A stretch of 64,000 nt of DNA from Floridanema evergladense (GCF_041929205.1 NZ_JBHFNT010000048.1), one strand, 5' to 3'; shown: positions 1 through 7,733, counted from the first letter of the stretch. The notes: generated by a model not told the origin, from the sequence alone. Program-made: numbers and translations.

Positions 1-3
1 ATC

Positions 4-149
4 ATACCATCACGTCATCCATAGTATCTATTGATTAGTCCTCTGAGCGTATCATCAATCATAACTCTGGCTTATCTCCTGCTATACCATCGCGTCATCC
101 ATAGGCATAACTTCGGCTTATCTATGATGTATCATCTCGTCACCCATAG
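4..149. repeat. Degenerate tandem repeat block
   Basis: A 21-base unit beginning ATACCATC and ending CATCCATAG occurs at 4-24 and 84-104 with one mismatch. A more diverged copy lies at about 129-149. A second motif, CATAACTCTGGCTTATC, recurs near 59 and 106 with small changes. The spacing is about 80 and then 45 bases, so this is an imperfect tandem array. A 70-codon reading frame across it (31-243) has no recognisable protein features and is not called as a gene. Function is unknown. Confidence 0.6.
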
Positions 150-210
150 CCTGATTTTGACTTTTCAAATTTGCACCCATCCAAAAAGCGATCGCCACTC
201 AACTAAGCAG

Positions 211-380
211 TCTCAGCATCTTCCACAATCAAGCAAATGCTGAGACTGGCTGAGACACTTTTTTTATAGATGAGATTGGCTGAGACACTTTTTTTCTAAT
301 ATATACATTTAAATTTTCTGTCTAGTGTCTCAACTTCCACTTGCTGAAACTGTCTCAGGCGAACTCAACTATGTCTCAAC
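211..380. repeat. Cluster of TGAGACA / TGTCTCA sites
   Basis: A 25-base unit starting TGAGACTGGC and ending in a run of seven T is repeated at 241-265 and 271-295 with one mismatch and a 30-base period. Inverted copies of the core TGTCTCA lie at about 326, 351 and 372, and a TCTCAG half site at 211. The mixed-orientation, near-helical spacing looks like iterons or an operator array. No adjacent gene explains it. The stretch from 381 to 636 contains nothing I can identify. Confidence 0.55.
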
Positions 381-636
381 TTTTGGGGGGAAAGCAGCGA
401 CTACCTTATCTAGAATCGGTAGCCACTAACAGCGCGTGATTATTTGTTGAGTGTCAACAGCGTCACGTCACAGATGGGAAAACGTGATCGCCACCATCAA
501 GACAAAGGGCAGAGGACAAATACCGTGAGACTAATTTTCGGACAATTAATCCGTTAATCACGCCCACCCCGTTTAAAAATGCTGTATCTCCGTCTATTCA
601 AGCACTCTAGCCTGAACTTCCCCCGGACATTTAATT

Positions 637-677
637 CTGGAGTTTAGACTATCGCACCGAAGGTGCGATGTCTAAAC
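637..677 (+). repeat. IS left terminal inverted repeat
   Basis: This is the left 41-base end, starting CTGGAGTTTAGACTATCGCA. It is an exact reverse complement of 2187-2227 and contains an internal hairpin of TCGCACC and GGTGCGA. Confidence 0.85.
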
Positions 678-757
678 GGAGAATACCAAGCGAAATCACT
701 CAGTAGTTAGCTGAGTCAAAAGAACTTGATTAAATTAGGAATTCCGAGTCGAAAAAA

Positions 758-2039
758 TTAAGTTTTTGTCTTTTTCTTAGTTCGAGAAAAGGCTTTTTTA
801 ACTATAGGATAACGAGTCCGAAGCACCCTTTGTTGTCCTGTTTCCCAACCGGGAGACTTTCCCCGGAGTTTAGGAGAACTAGTAGGTGTACCAATCTGAG
901 CAACACGACCAGGAGTTAATTTGGTCAACCGTTTTTGCCAAGGTAAAGGTCGATCTTGGACTATTTCACGCGCTAACCAAAGTTCCCAAGTAATAATTGG
1001 CATCAAATCGCTCCATCGTTCACATTGTTTGGGTGTACTTAACTTTGGTAAAGTCCAATGAAGACGTTGTTTTGCCAGACGATACCAATGGTCAACACCA
1101 AAACGTCGCAAATATAACTGCCAAATTTCATCCAAGGGCGGCATTTCTTGGCCAATCCAAATCAACCATAAAGGTGCTCGCATTTTAGAAGAGTACAATT
1201 GGTCAATCCGCTCGACGCGAATCAGCTGCATTGGTTGATGTGGAGCAGTTTGAAAATGCAGGTTACTCCATAAACTAATTCTTAATTGTCCTAATTGAGG
1301 ATGTTCTAATTCTTGAGTTTCAATTGCTGCTGTCCAAGTCGTCGAATCATTGAGCTTAAACTTGCTTCCATGTAAACGAGGTCGGCCCTTACCAGAATAA
1401 GCTGGTGGTGCAGTCCATAAACATAAATTAGAACGAAGTCGAATTAATTTATCAGCCGGAATATTGGCACTCTTCAGTATAAAGGGAGCGCATCCATATT
1501 CACTATCCCATAGTGAAATCGGTCGTTGTGGTAAATATTTACAAACTTGTTTGAGTTGCCATACTGCTTTATCAATGGGACAATCCCTGCCTGGTAATTC
1601 GTTCATGTCTTAATGGTAATGCCCAACTACCTTCGGCCTCTGGTATCCAAGCAATGGTACTGTACCCCTGACCAATTGTAATCGGTCGATTTCCATAAAC
1701 GTTATTTGCTTGATGCTCAATCGTTCTTTCTTGGAGTGTTTTTGCATCTGGTCGTGACCAACTGGTGTGGTCGCCTGCCAGTATCGGACGTACATCTGTG
1801 GGCATTTGTTGGATATAAAGTCGCATCAATTTATTACGTTGCGGTCTACAATCCTGTAGAGCTTCATAAATACTTGACCAACTGCGTCGAAACACTGGTG
1901 ATAATGATAAATCCGCCAAACAGTAGGCATGGCGTGTCAGTAGTATGGCATCGGTTAACTCAAATGTGGCATCTTTGGCTTTGGTGAGATGTTGATAAGC
2001 TGCTTGACGAAAAGCTTTTAGTTTGTCAGTTTTGATCAT
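758..2039 (-). pseudogene. Frameshifted IS701-like DDE transposase
   Basis: Two minus-strand frames, 2039-1572 (155 aa) and 1606-758 (282 aa), read together as one transposase of about 430 aa. The first ends near RHERIT and the second resumes with PIDKAVWQLKQ, so the break falls inside a continuous domain. The frame change sits near 1585, where one extra G (or a loss of two bases) separates CAG from GATTGT. There is no A-rich slippery heptamer of the kind used for programmed IS frameshifting. I therefore read it as an inactivating mutation rather than a regulated fusion. Conserved pieces include GDHTSW, which would carry the first catalytic Asp, and WDSEYGCAP. The C-terminal tail is very basic. 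The element may still be mobilised in trans because its ends are intact. Confidence 0.75.
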
Positions 2040-2088
2040 TAAGGTAGACGCAAAAGTTGGTGGTACAACTTTTAGCTTCTACCACGAT

Positions 2089-2123
2089 TGGAGTACAAAT
2101 TTAATTAATACATTTGTACTCCA
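2089..2123 (+). terminator. Hairpin with T-tract inside the IS
   Basis: TGGAGTACAAAT at 2089-2100 pairs with ATTTGTACTCCA at 2112-2123, a 12-base-pair stem followed by TTTTTT on the plus strand. It lies upstream of the transposase start and would stop plus-strand transcription leaving the element. An additional role at the transposase promoter is possible. Confidence 0.5.
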
Positions 2124-2186
2124 TTTTTTAGCCCCTTTTTATTTTCCTCTATTCGCCACAAGAGAAGTCCGTTTTTCTTTTCTAAA

Positions 2187-2227
2187 GTTTAGACATCGCA
2201 CCTTCGGTGCGATAGTCTAAACTCCAG
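2187..2227 (-). repeat. IS right terminal inverted repeat
   Basis: Exact reverse complement of 637-677, including the internal TCGCACC / GGTGCGA hairpin. It marks the right end of the element. Confidence 0.85.
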
Positions 2228-2309
2228 TTAGCAGCTTTGAAACAAAAAGTTTTGCAAGTATTTAAACAGCAAAGCGATTCTGGAGAAGTGATTATTGAAA
2301 CTCCAGTAG
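2228..2309 (+). other. Possible remnant of an interrupted gene between IS and MITE
   Basis: Immediately after the IS end an open frame reads KQKVLQVFKQQSDSGEVII and runs into the MITE, stopping at 2401. It has no start of its own and has protein-like composition, so it may be the 3' tail of a gene cut by the IS and the MITE. No matching 5' part is recognisable on the other side of the IS. The call is tentative. Confidence 0.25.
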
Positions 2310-2428
2310 TAAGCTGTTCCGCATTTAAATTGGATTGTTTGGAAACAGAAAAAAATTCGTCTAATTCTCTCCCCTGCCCCCCTGCTCCCCTGCAATCTTA
2401 ATAAGTGATTTAAATGCGTGACAGCTTA
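2310..2428 (-). mobile_element. MITE-like element, copy 1
   Basis: A 119-base element flanked by TA, with terminal inverted repeats of the form TAAGCTGTNNCGCATTTAAAT and a C/G-rich centre. It matches 44247-44373 in the reverse orientation over its whole length; the second copy has an extra G-rich unit in the middle. It has no coding capacity. TA flanks fit an IS630/Tc1-like transposase acting in trans, which is inference. Confidence 0.8.
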
Positions 2429-2454
2429 TGACTAATGCTAAAGGAAATTTGAGG

Positions 2455-2488
2455 AGCGATCGCACTTTTCACCATAATATAAATGCGA
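2455..2488 (+). repeat. 34-bp direct repeat, left copy
   Basis: A 34-base sequence beginning AGCGATCGCACTTTTCACCA is perfectly repeated at 3862-3895 in the same orientation. The two copies bracket the six-gene small-protein operon. The 5' part contains a HIP1 octamer. This could be a duplication scar, a recombination site or a dispersed repeat. Confidence 0.8.
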
Positions 2489-2508
2489 TCTACCTTTTCC
2501 AAACTCTC

Positions 2509-2679
2509 TCAAAGTTCCTGCTTCTGTGCAGCCTCCGCGCGTTTAGCTTCCGCCCACAGTCGCCACTTTTCTGCATGAGCAGTTATCGACTCGCACATTT
2601 CCCTTGCTTTTTGTTCCGCTTCTTTAGCAAGTTCCAGTATTTCTAGAAGTTGCTTTTCATCTAGTTCTTTTTGTGTCAT
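2509..2679 (-). CDS. Small coiled-coil protein, family B (last gene of the small operon)
   Basis: A 56-residue protein starting MTQKELDEKQLLEILELAKE. It is almost entirely charged amphipathic helix, with a KWR(L)xAEAKR stretch near the C-terminus that is also present in the copies at 2695-2862 and 3136-3312. It contains no cofactor or catalytic motif. It starts 15 bases after the stop of the preceding gene and is the 3'-most member of the tandem set. Function is unknown. The repeated pattern and coupling suggest a real gene despite its length. Confidence 0.5.
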   Translation of the reverse strand: MTQKELDEKQLLEILELAKEAEQKAREMCESITAHAEKWRLWAEAKRAEAAQKQEL

Positions 2680-2694
2680 TTTCCCCAAACTCTT

Positions 2695-2862
2695 TCAAAC
2701 TTCAAGCTTTTGTGCAGTATCCGGGTTAGCTTCCGCCCTTAGTCGCCACTTTTTTGTATTAGCCGTTGATATTTCACACATTTCTTTAGCTTTCTGTTCA
2801 AAAGTTTTAACCATTTCCAGAATTTCTAACAGTTCTTTATCATCAGATTTTGATTCTGTCAT
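2695..2862 (-). CDS. Small coiled-coil protein, family B
   Basis: A 55-residue protein starting MTESKSDDKELLEILEMVKT. It is a clear paralogue of 2509-2679: both share KELLEILE or QLLEILEL, then EQKAKEM or EQKAREM, then a KWR...AEA block. Its ATG overlaps the stop of the upstream frame (2859-3065) as ATGA, a translational-coupling arrangement that recurs in this operon. A helical hairpin or coiled coil is predicted by eye. Function is unknown. Confidence 0.5.
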   Translation of the reverse strand: MTESKSDDKELLEILEMVKTFEQKAKEMCEISTANTKKWRLRAEANPDTAQKLEV

Positions 2863-3065
2863 TGTAACTTCTCCAACCTAGCTTTAATCCCTTTTACCAT
2901 TATTTTACTTTCCAACACTCGACCTAGTTCTATTGCTAAATCTTCTCCTGCTTCCTGAATTTGCTCATTTGTAGCCACCTTTGTTGAGAGATCTTCAATA
3001 CGAGATTCAATTTGCCTTCTTTGGGTAGCCACAAAAAATAAAGCGGTATTAAAAGAAGCAAACAT
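2859..3065 (-). pseudogene. N-terminally truncated copy of the 115-aa family A protein
   Basis: The 68-residue frame from ATG 3065 aligns with the C-terminal part of the protein at 3485-3832: NEQIQEAGEDLAIELGRVLE here against NEQIQEIGEDLSELLGRVLE there. Homology continues upstream of this ATG to about 3134 (EGLNLVRVRL, LLIQMF against EGLNRARLKL, VLIQIF) without a start codon, until it meets the stop of the preceding gene. The N-terminal third has therefore been lost. It may still be translated from the internal ATG. The gene ends in an ATGA overlap with the next gene. Confidence 0.6.
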
Positions 3066-3135
3066 TTGGATAAGTAAGAAATTGTTGGAAAAACGCTCCA
3101 GCCTGACTCTGACTAAGTTAAGCCCCTCTGTTGTC

Positions 3136-3312
3136 TCAAATTTGCTGTTTTTGTGTAGCCGCCCGTTTAGCTTCCGCCTTCAATCGCCACTTTTCTGTTG
3201 CTTTTGCTGATTCCTCAATAAACACTTCAAGTTTTTGTTCCCCAACAGTCACAATTTCTTGAATTTCTTCTAGGATAGCCAGTTGTTTTTCCATCAGTTC
3301 TTGTTGTGTCAT
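3136..3312 (-). CDS. Small coiled-coil protein, family B
   Basis: A 58-residue protein starting MTQQELMEKQLAILEEIQEI and ending in KRAATQKQQI. It shares the EKWRLKAEAKR block with the two downstream family B copies. Its ATG overlaps the previous stop by four bases (ATGA at 3309-3312). The gene is rich in E, K and Q and lacks hydrophobic segments, so a soluble helical partner protein is likely. Function is unknown. Confidence 0.55.
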   Translation of the reverse strand: MTQQELMEKQLAILEEIQEIVTVGEQKLEVFIEESAKATEKWRLKAEAKRAATQKQQI

Positions 3313-3488
3313 TTCACCTGTTTTTCTTTCTGTTTCCTAGCCATTCCCTCTTCATACCAGCGCTGGTATTTCTCAGCCATTGCTGTTGCCATCTCACTTG
3401 CCTCTTTCATTTTCTGCTCTCCTATTTTGGCAAGTTCCAAAATTTCCAGTAATTTCTCTTCTTTTTCAGCTGGCATTTGTTCTGTCAT
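3309..3488 (-). CDS. Small coiled-coil protein, family B variant
   Basis: A 59-residue protein read from ATG 3488 (MTEQMPAEKEEKLLEILELA), although the frame stays open two codons further. The 3488 start is preferred because it forms an ATGA overlap with the stop of 3485-3832, as elsewhere in the operon. The LLEILELAK core matches the other family B members, but the C-terminal half (QRWYEEGMARKQKEK) is diverged. Function is unknown. Confidence 0.55.
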   Translation of the reverse strand: MTEQMPAEKEEKLLEILELAKIGEQKMKEASEMATAMAEKYQRWYEEGMARKQKEKQVK

Positions 3489-3832
3489 TCCCAATTCTCC
3501 AATTGATTTTTAGCCCTATTGACAATTATTTTACCTTCCAACACTCGACCTAGCAATTCTGATAAATCTTCGCCAATCTCCTGAATTTGCTCATTTGTAA
3601 CAGTATCGGTTGCTAAAATAAGTCTACTGTAATCGCTCCGTCTTCTTACAATTTCTCCAAATAACACATAATTATTCAAAGTCGCAAATATTTGAATCAG
3701 CACAGTGTTATCAGGATAAAGTCCGAGTTTTAATCTTGCCCGGTTCAGTCCCTCTGTTGCTTCCCGCTCAATTATATTTAGCTCTTGGTCTAACCGCTCA
3801 ATAAGTGCGTTAAGTTCTGATGGAATTGTCAT
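3485..3832 (-). CDS. Hypothetical protein, family A, first gene of the small operon
   Basis: A 115-residue protein starting MTIPSELNALIERLDQELNI. The N-terminal 35 residues look like a coiled coil, followed by a hydrophobic stretch around VLIQIFATLNNYVLFGEIV and then a second amphipathic helix. A truncated paralogue lies at 2859-3065. It is the first gene of an operon in which each of the next genes begins on, or close to, the stop of the one before. A soluble helical bundle is likely; there is no recognisable domain. A small toxin-antitoxin or scaffolding role is possible but unproven. Confidence 0.6.
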   Translation of the reverse strand: MTIPSELNALIERLDQELNIIEREATEGLNRARLKLGLYPDNTVLIQIFATLNNYVLFGEIVRRRSDYSRLILATDTVTNEQIQEIGEDLSELLGRVLEGKIIVNRAKNQLENWE

Positions 3833-3861
3833 AATTATTAAATTTTATCATGTAGGAAAAT

Positions 3862-3895
3862 AGCGATCGCACTTTTCACCATAATATAAATGCGA
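3862..3895 (+). repeat. 34-bp direct repeat, right copy
   Basis: Perfect copy of 2455-2488, upstream of the first gene of the small operon and about 36 bases before the FGGY kinase start. Confidence 0.8.
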
Positions 3896-3931
3896 ACGCT
3901 GCTCTGATCTAGATAAATCAAAGAGTTTTTC

Positions 3932-5206
3932 ATGAATCTCTACCTTGGCATTGATTTCGGCACTTCTGGCGCACGGGCAATAGTAATAGATTCAGCAGGA
4001 ACTATTCAAGCTGAATCACAATATTCCTTTGCTGATTCAACTGATAATTTAACAGCAGTTTGGCGACAAGCTTTGTTTTCTTTAATTGCGGAAATACCGG
4101 AAGAAATTAGAGGGGGAATTTGTGCGATCGCCATTAACGGAACATCTTCTACAGTTTTGTTGTGCGATCAAACTGGCAACCCCATTGATTCACCAATTTT
4201 ATACAACGATTCCAGAGGCGTAAAACTAATAGATAAACTCAAAGAAATTGCACCACCGAATCATACAGTAATCAGTGCAACTTCCTCATTAGCAAAACTC
4301 TTATGGTGGCAAGATCTTATCCCCCCCTTAGTAAGGGGGGCTAGGGGGGATCTTTTCTTTTTACATCAAGCAGATTGGTTAGCTTTCTTATTACATGGAC
4401 AATTGGGAATTAGCGATTATCACAATGCTTTGAAACTGGGTTATGATGTAGAAAAACTTTGCTATCCTGAATGGATTGAAAATTTAGAAATACCCTTTCA
4501 ATTACCGAAAGTTCTTACTCCCGGAACAGCTATTGCTGAAATAACATCGGAAATAGCTGCAAATTTGAAATTAAGAAAAGATTGTGTTGTCTGTGCAGGT
4601 ACAACTGATAGTATTGCAGCTTTTCTGGCTAGTGGTGCAAAATCTCCGGGAGAAGCTAGTACATCTTTGGGTTCTACTTTAGTGATTAAACTGTTGAGTA
4701 GCAGTCGCGTTGATGATGCAAAATATGGAATTTATAGTCATAGATTGGGAGATTTGTGGTTAGTTGGTGGCGCTTCTAATACGGGAGGTGCGGTGTTAAA
4801 AAGTTTCTTTTCTGATGCGGAATTAGAAAGTTTGAGTTCGCAAATTGATGCGGAAAAGCCAAGTAATCTTGATTATTATCCTTTGTTAAAGGCTGGCGAT
4901 CGCTTTCCCATTAACGACCCTAATTTACCACCAAAATTAGAACCACGTCCAGAAAATCCTGTTGAGTTTTTGCATGGTTTGTTAGAAAGTATTGCTCGAA
5001 TTGAAGCGAGGGGGTATGAATTATTAAAGCAGTTGGGTGCAACTCCTTTAACTTGTGTTTATACTGCTGGTGGGGGTGCAAAAAATTCAATTTGGACGAA
5101 GATTCGAGAAGGTTATTTACAAGTTCCAATTCTAAAACCAACGCACACTCAAGCGGCTTATGGTTCAGCAATTTTAGCAATGCAAGGTATGAATGAAAAA
5201 TTATAG
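3932..5206 (+). CDS. FGGY-family carbohydrate kinase, probably D-ribulokinase-like
   Basis: A 424-residue sugar kinase of the FGGY/actin-ATPase fold. The N-terminal phosphate-1 loop GIDFGTSGAR (residues 6-15) and the C-terminal nucleotide-binding TAGGGAKNSIW (about 378-388) are clear. The short length and cyanobacterial context recall the D-ribulose kinases described for Synechococcus and plant XK-1 rather than classical 480-500-residue xylulokinases; substrate specificity is inference. Residues near 128-140 (IPPLVRGARGD) are encoded by an inserted hairpin repeat (4317-4352) that keeps frame. The protein would phosphorylate a free pentulose for entry into the pentose phosphate pathway, matching rpiA 6 kb away, although the two genes are not in one operon. 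Confidence 0.8.
   Translation: MNLYLGIDFGTSGARAIVIDSAGTIQAESQYSFADSTDNLTAVWRQALFSLIAEIPEEIRGGICAIAINGTSSTVLLCDQTGNPIDSPILYNDSRGVKLIDKLKEIAPPNHTVISATSSLAKLLWWQDLIPPLVRGARGDLFFLHQADWLAFLLHGQLGISDYHNALKLGYDVEKLCYPEWIENLEIPFQLPKVLTPGTAIAEITSEIAANLKLRKDCVVCAGTTDSIAAFLASGAKSPGEASTSLGSTLVIKLLSSSRVDDAKYGIYSHRLGDLWLVGGASNTGGAVLKSFFSDAELESLSSQIDAEKPSNLDYYPLLKAGDRFPINDPNLPPKLEPRPENPVEFLHGLLESIARIEARGYELLKQLGATPLTCVYTAGGGAKNSIWTKIREGYLQVPILKPTHTQAAYGSAILAMQGMNEKL
4317..4352 (+). repeat. In-frame dispersed hairpin repeat inside the kinase gene
   Basis: CCCCCCTTAG...CTAGGGGGG forms a G/C-rich hairpin of the short dispersed type common in intergenic regions of cyanobacteria (GATC-CCCCCC...GGGGGG). Here it sits inside the FGGY coding sequence and adds about 12 residues without breaking the frame. 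Confidence 0.65.
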
Positions 5207-5251
5207 AATGGGGAAACCCCATCCTATCTTAGTTGCTACAAAACGTACTTT

Positions 5252-7612
5252 TTATTGAACTTTTTGTAGGGGAGCAATTTTTGGATCGAGGATTTTTTGT
5301 CCAACGCTGGGGAATTTGACAGCAATACAAAGTTTATTTCCTGAACCAAAAACGTGGCTAATTTCTCCTACTCCAAAAGTTTGATGAACTACACGATCGC
5401 CTTTTTTCCAATTTTGTCCTGGAGTTGCAGGAGTGCGATCGCTCTTTTCTTGAGGTTTCTCTATTTGAGATTTGGTAGTTAAATTTTTGCGATCGCTGCG
5501 AACACCTACGTCTATTTTACTGCTCAACAATTCCTTGGGTAATTCTTTCAAAAACTGCGAATTAATTGCTGGTGCGCGTTCACCCCACAACCGTCTTTCT
5601 CTAGCATAAGAAAGATACAATCTTTCCTGTGCGCGAGTAATGCCAACATAACACAAACGTCGTTCTTCTTCCAATCCTTCTGGATCGTCTAAACTGCGAG
5701 TGTGAGGTAATAACCCTTGTTCCATTCCGACTAAAAATACTACAGGAAATTCCAAACCTTTCGCAGAGTGTAATGTCATTAAAGAAACTGCTTTTTCTCC
5801 CTCTTCCAAATTATCTAAATCTGAAGATAAAGAAGCATTTTCTAAAAAATTACCTAAACTTGGTTCATCATTTTCTTCTTCAAATTGTTTGACGGCGTTT
5901 AACAATTCAAAGACGTTTTGTAAGCGATCTTGTGCTTCATCTGTTCCCTGTTTTTTCAAATCATCAATATAACCGGAATCTTCCATAATTCCTTGGACAA
6001 TTTGCGAAGCTGGTAAAACTTCTAGTTGCATTTGCCATTTTTGAATTAATTGGCAAAAACTATTAATTGATTTCGCCGCACGTCCAGCTAAGTTATTTAC
6101 TGATACTTCATCGCTGATAATTTCCCACAAAGGTATGGTTAATTCTCTAGCAGCAGTTACCAAATTATCTATTGTAGTTTTGCCAATTCCGCGACGGGGA
6201 GTGTTAATTATTCTCAACAAACTGACAGTATCATTGGGGTTAACAATTAAGCGCAAATATGCCAAAGCGTCTTTAATTTCTTTGCGATCGTAAAACTTTA
6301 ACCCCCCTACCATTGTGTAGGGAATTCCCGATCGCAGCAAAGCATCTTCAAAAGGACGAGATTGAGCATTTGTCCGGTAAAGAATCGCAAAATCACCTAA
6401 ATTAAACCCGTTATCTTGGCGTGATAACTGACGAATTTGTTGTAAGACAAAATCAGCTTCATCAAGTTCATTGTCTGCACGATGCAGGAAAATTGGCTCT
6501 CCTTCACCACGAGTCGCACGCAATATTTTATCAATGCGTTGAGTGTTATTTTCAATTAATTGATTTGCCGCTTGTAAGATGTTTTCTCTAGAGCGATAGT
6601 TCTCCTCTAATTTCACCATTGACTTAGTTTTCTCATCGGGTAAACCATCGCCAAAATCCTCTTGAAATTCCAGCAAAATCCGAAAATCTGCCATGCGAAA
6701 AGAGTAAATTGCTTGGTCTACATCTCCGACTACAAAGACCGATCGACTTTCCCAATTATCAAATTTTTTCGGATTTTCTCCGTTAGTAACTAACAATCGA
6801 ATTAGCTCATATTGAATCCGATTAGTGTCCTGATATTCATCAACCAAAATATGTTGAAATCTGCGATGCCAATAACCTAAAACTGATTCGTTTTGCTGGA
6901 ATAGTCGCACCGGAACTAAAATTAAATCGTCAAAATCTAAAGCATTATTTTCGGCTAAAGCATCCTGATAACGACTGTAAACATCGGCAATTACTCTACC
7001 CCGAAAATTGGGTTGTTCTTTTTCAAATTCTTGGGGAGATAAACCTAGATTTTTCGCATTACTAATGGCGTAACGAACCGAACTTGGATCGAATTTTTTA
7101 TCATCTAGGTTAAGTTGTTTAGTAACAATTTCTTTAACTAAACTTTTGGTATCAGATTCATCAAATATAGAAAAGTTGCGATTCCATTTACGACCTTTTG
7201 GGTCTTGATATTTCTCGATATCGTATCTCAAAATGCGAGCGCAAAGACTGTGAAAAGTACCCACCCAAAGAGGTTTAATGTATTGTTTGTAAATGCGCGA
7301 TCGCCAATTTGTCTGTTCTTCTGGTGACAAAGAGGCAAAAGTTTTACCAGTAGTTTTTTGAGCTATTTGCTCCGCAAATAATTTTTCAATCCGTTCCTTC
7401 ATTTCCCGCGCCGCCTTATTAGTAAAAGTGACAGCGAGGATATTTTCAGGGTCTATTCTATGCTTAAGGATGAGGTTGGCAATGCGATAAGTCAAAGCTC
7501 TTGTTTTACCGGAACCTGCGCCAGCAACAACCAACAGAGAACCGCAATGATGTTCAACGGCGCGACGTTGACTAGGGTTAAGATGGCTAAGAAAATCAGA
7601 AATTGTCGTCAT
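5252..7612 (-). CDS. pcrA: DNA helicase PcrA/UvrD
   Basis: A superfamily 1A 3'-5' DNA helicase of about 786 residues. The start at 7612 (MTTISDFLSHLNPSQRRAVE) is preferred over the upstream in-frame codon at 7636 because it matches the family N-terminus. Motifs appear in order: Q-motif LNPSQRRAVEHH, Walker A GAGSGKTRAL, motif II VDEYQDTN, motif III GDVDQAIYSFR, motif V LMTLHSAKGLEF and motif VI VGITRAQERLYL. The C-terminal tail GDRVVHQTFGVGEI is the Tudor-like element that contacts RNA polymerase in PcrA/UvrD. It would act in nucleotide excision repair and conflict resolution. It is a single gene, convergent with the kinase. Confidence 0.95.
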   Translation of the reverse strand: MTTISDFLSHLNPSQRRAVEHHCGSLLVVAGAGSGKTRALTYRIANLILKHRIDPENILAVTFTNKAAREMKERIEKLFAEQIAQKTTGKTFASLSPEEQTNWRSRIYKQYIKPLWVGTFHSLCARILRYDIEKYQDPKGRKWNRNFSIFDESDTKSLVKEIVTKQLNLDDKKFDPSSVRYAISNAKNLGLSPQEFEKEQPNFRGRVIADVYSRYQDALAENNALDFDDLILVPVRLFQQNESVLGYWHRRFQHILVDEYQDTNRIQYELIRLLVTNGENPKKFDNWESRSVFVVGDVDQAIYSFRMADFRILLEFQEDFGDGLPDEKTKSMVKLEENYRSRENILQAANQLIENNTQRIDKILRATRGEGEPIFLHRADNELDEADFVLQQIRQLSRQDNGFNLGDFAILYRTNAQSRPFEDALLRSGIPYTMVGGLKFYDRKEIKDALAYLRLIVNPNDTVSLLRIINTPRRGIGKTTIDNLVTAARELTIPLWEIISDEVSVNNLAGRAAKSINSFCQLIQKWQMQLEVLPASQIVQGIMEDSGYIDDLKKQGTDEAQDRLQNVFELLNAVKQFEEENDEPSLGNFLENASLSSDLDNLEEGEKAVSLMTLHSAKGLEFPVVFLVGMEQGLLPHTRSLDDPEGLEEERRLCYVGITRAQERLYLSYARERRLWGERAPAINSQFLKELPKELLSSKIDVGVRSDRKNLTTKSQIEKPQEKSDRTPATPGQNWKKGDRVVHQTFGVGEISHVFGSGNKLCIAVKFPSVGQKILDPKIAPLQKVQ

Positions 7613-7733
7613 AATTGCTTTGTAGGAGCGAAGCATTAGAGCAAAAATTTACATTTTAGGTGATAATACTGCGATCGCAATACTTCACCCCTACCCTTAA
7701 TTAAAATCGCAGAATATGCTTTTTAATAGTACG

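Larger units (their letters stand above)
637..2227. mobile_element. Insertion sequence with 41-bp perfect terminal inverted repeats
   Basis: The ends at 637-677 and 2187-2227 are perfect 41-base inverted repeats of each other, defining an element of about 1.59 kb with one split transposase on the minus strand. Each repeat contains its own smaller palindrome, TCGCACCGAAGGTGCGA, so each end can also fold alone. No convincing target-site duplication is visible: AATT precedes the left end and TTAG follows the right end. The coding content resembles the IS701-like / NF041680-type DDE transposases common in cyanobacteria; the family assignment is from memory. Confidence 0.8.

Noticed and set aside
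31..243. 70-codon open frame at the window start
   Set aside because: Lies across degenerate repeats, has no ribosome site and no protein-like pattern.
530..570. Possible Tn7-like/CAST end near GACAATTAATCCGTTAATCA
   Set aside because: Weak resemblance to TGACAAATTA repeats, only one copy and no tns genes in the window.
1572..1606. Programmed -1 frameshifting of the transposase
   Set aside because: No A-rich slippery heptamer; the required shift is +1 (or -2) at a CAGGGATT site, more like a mutation.
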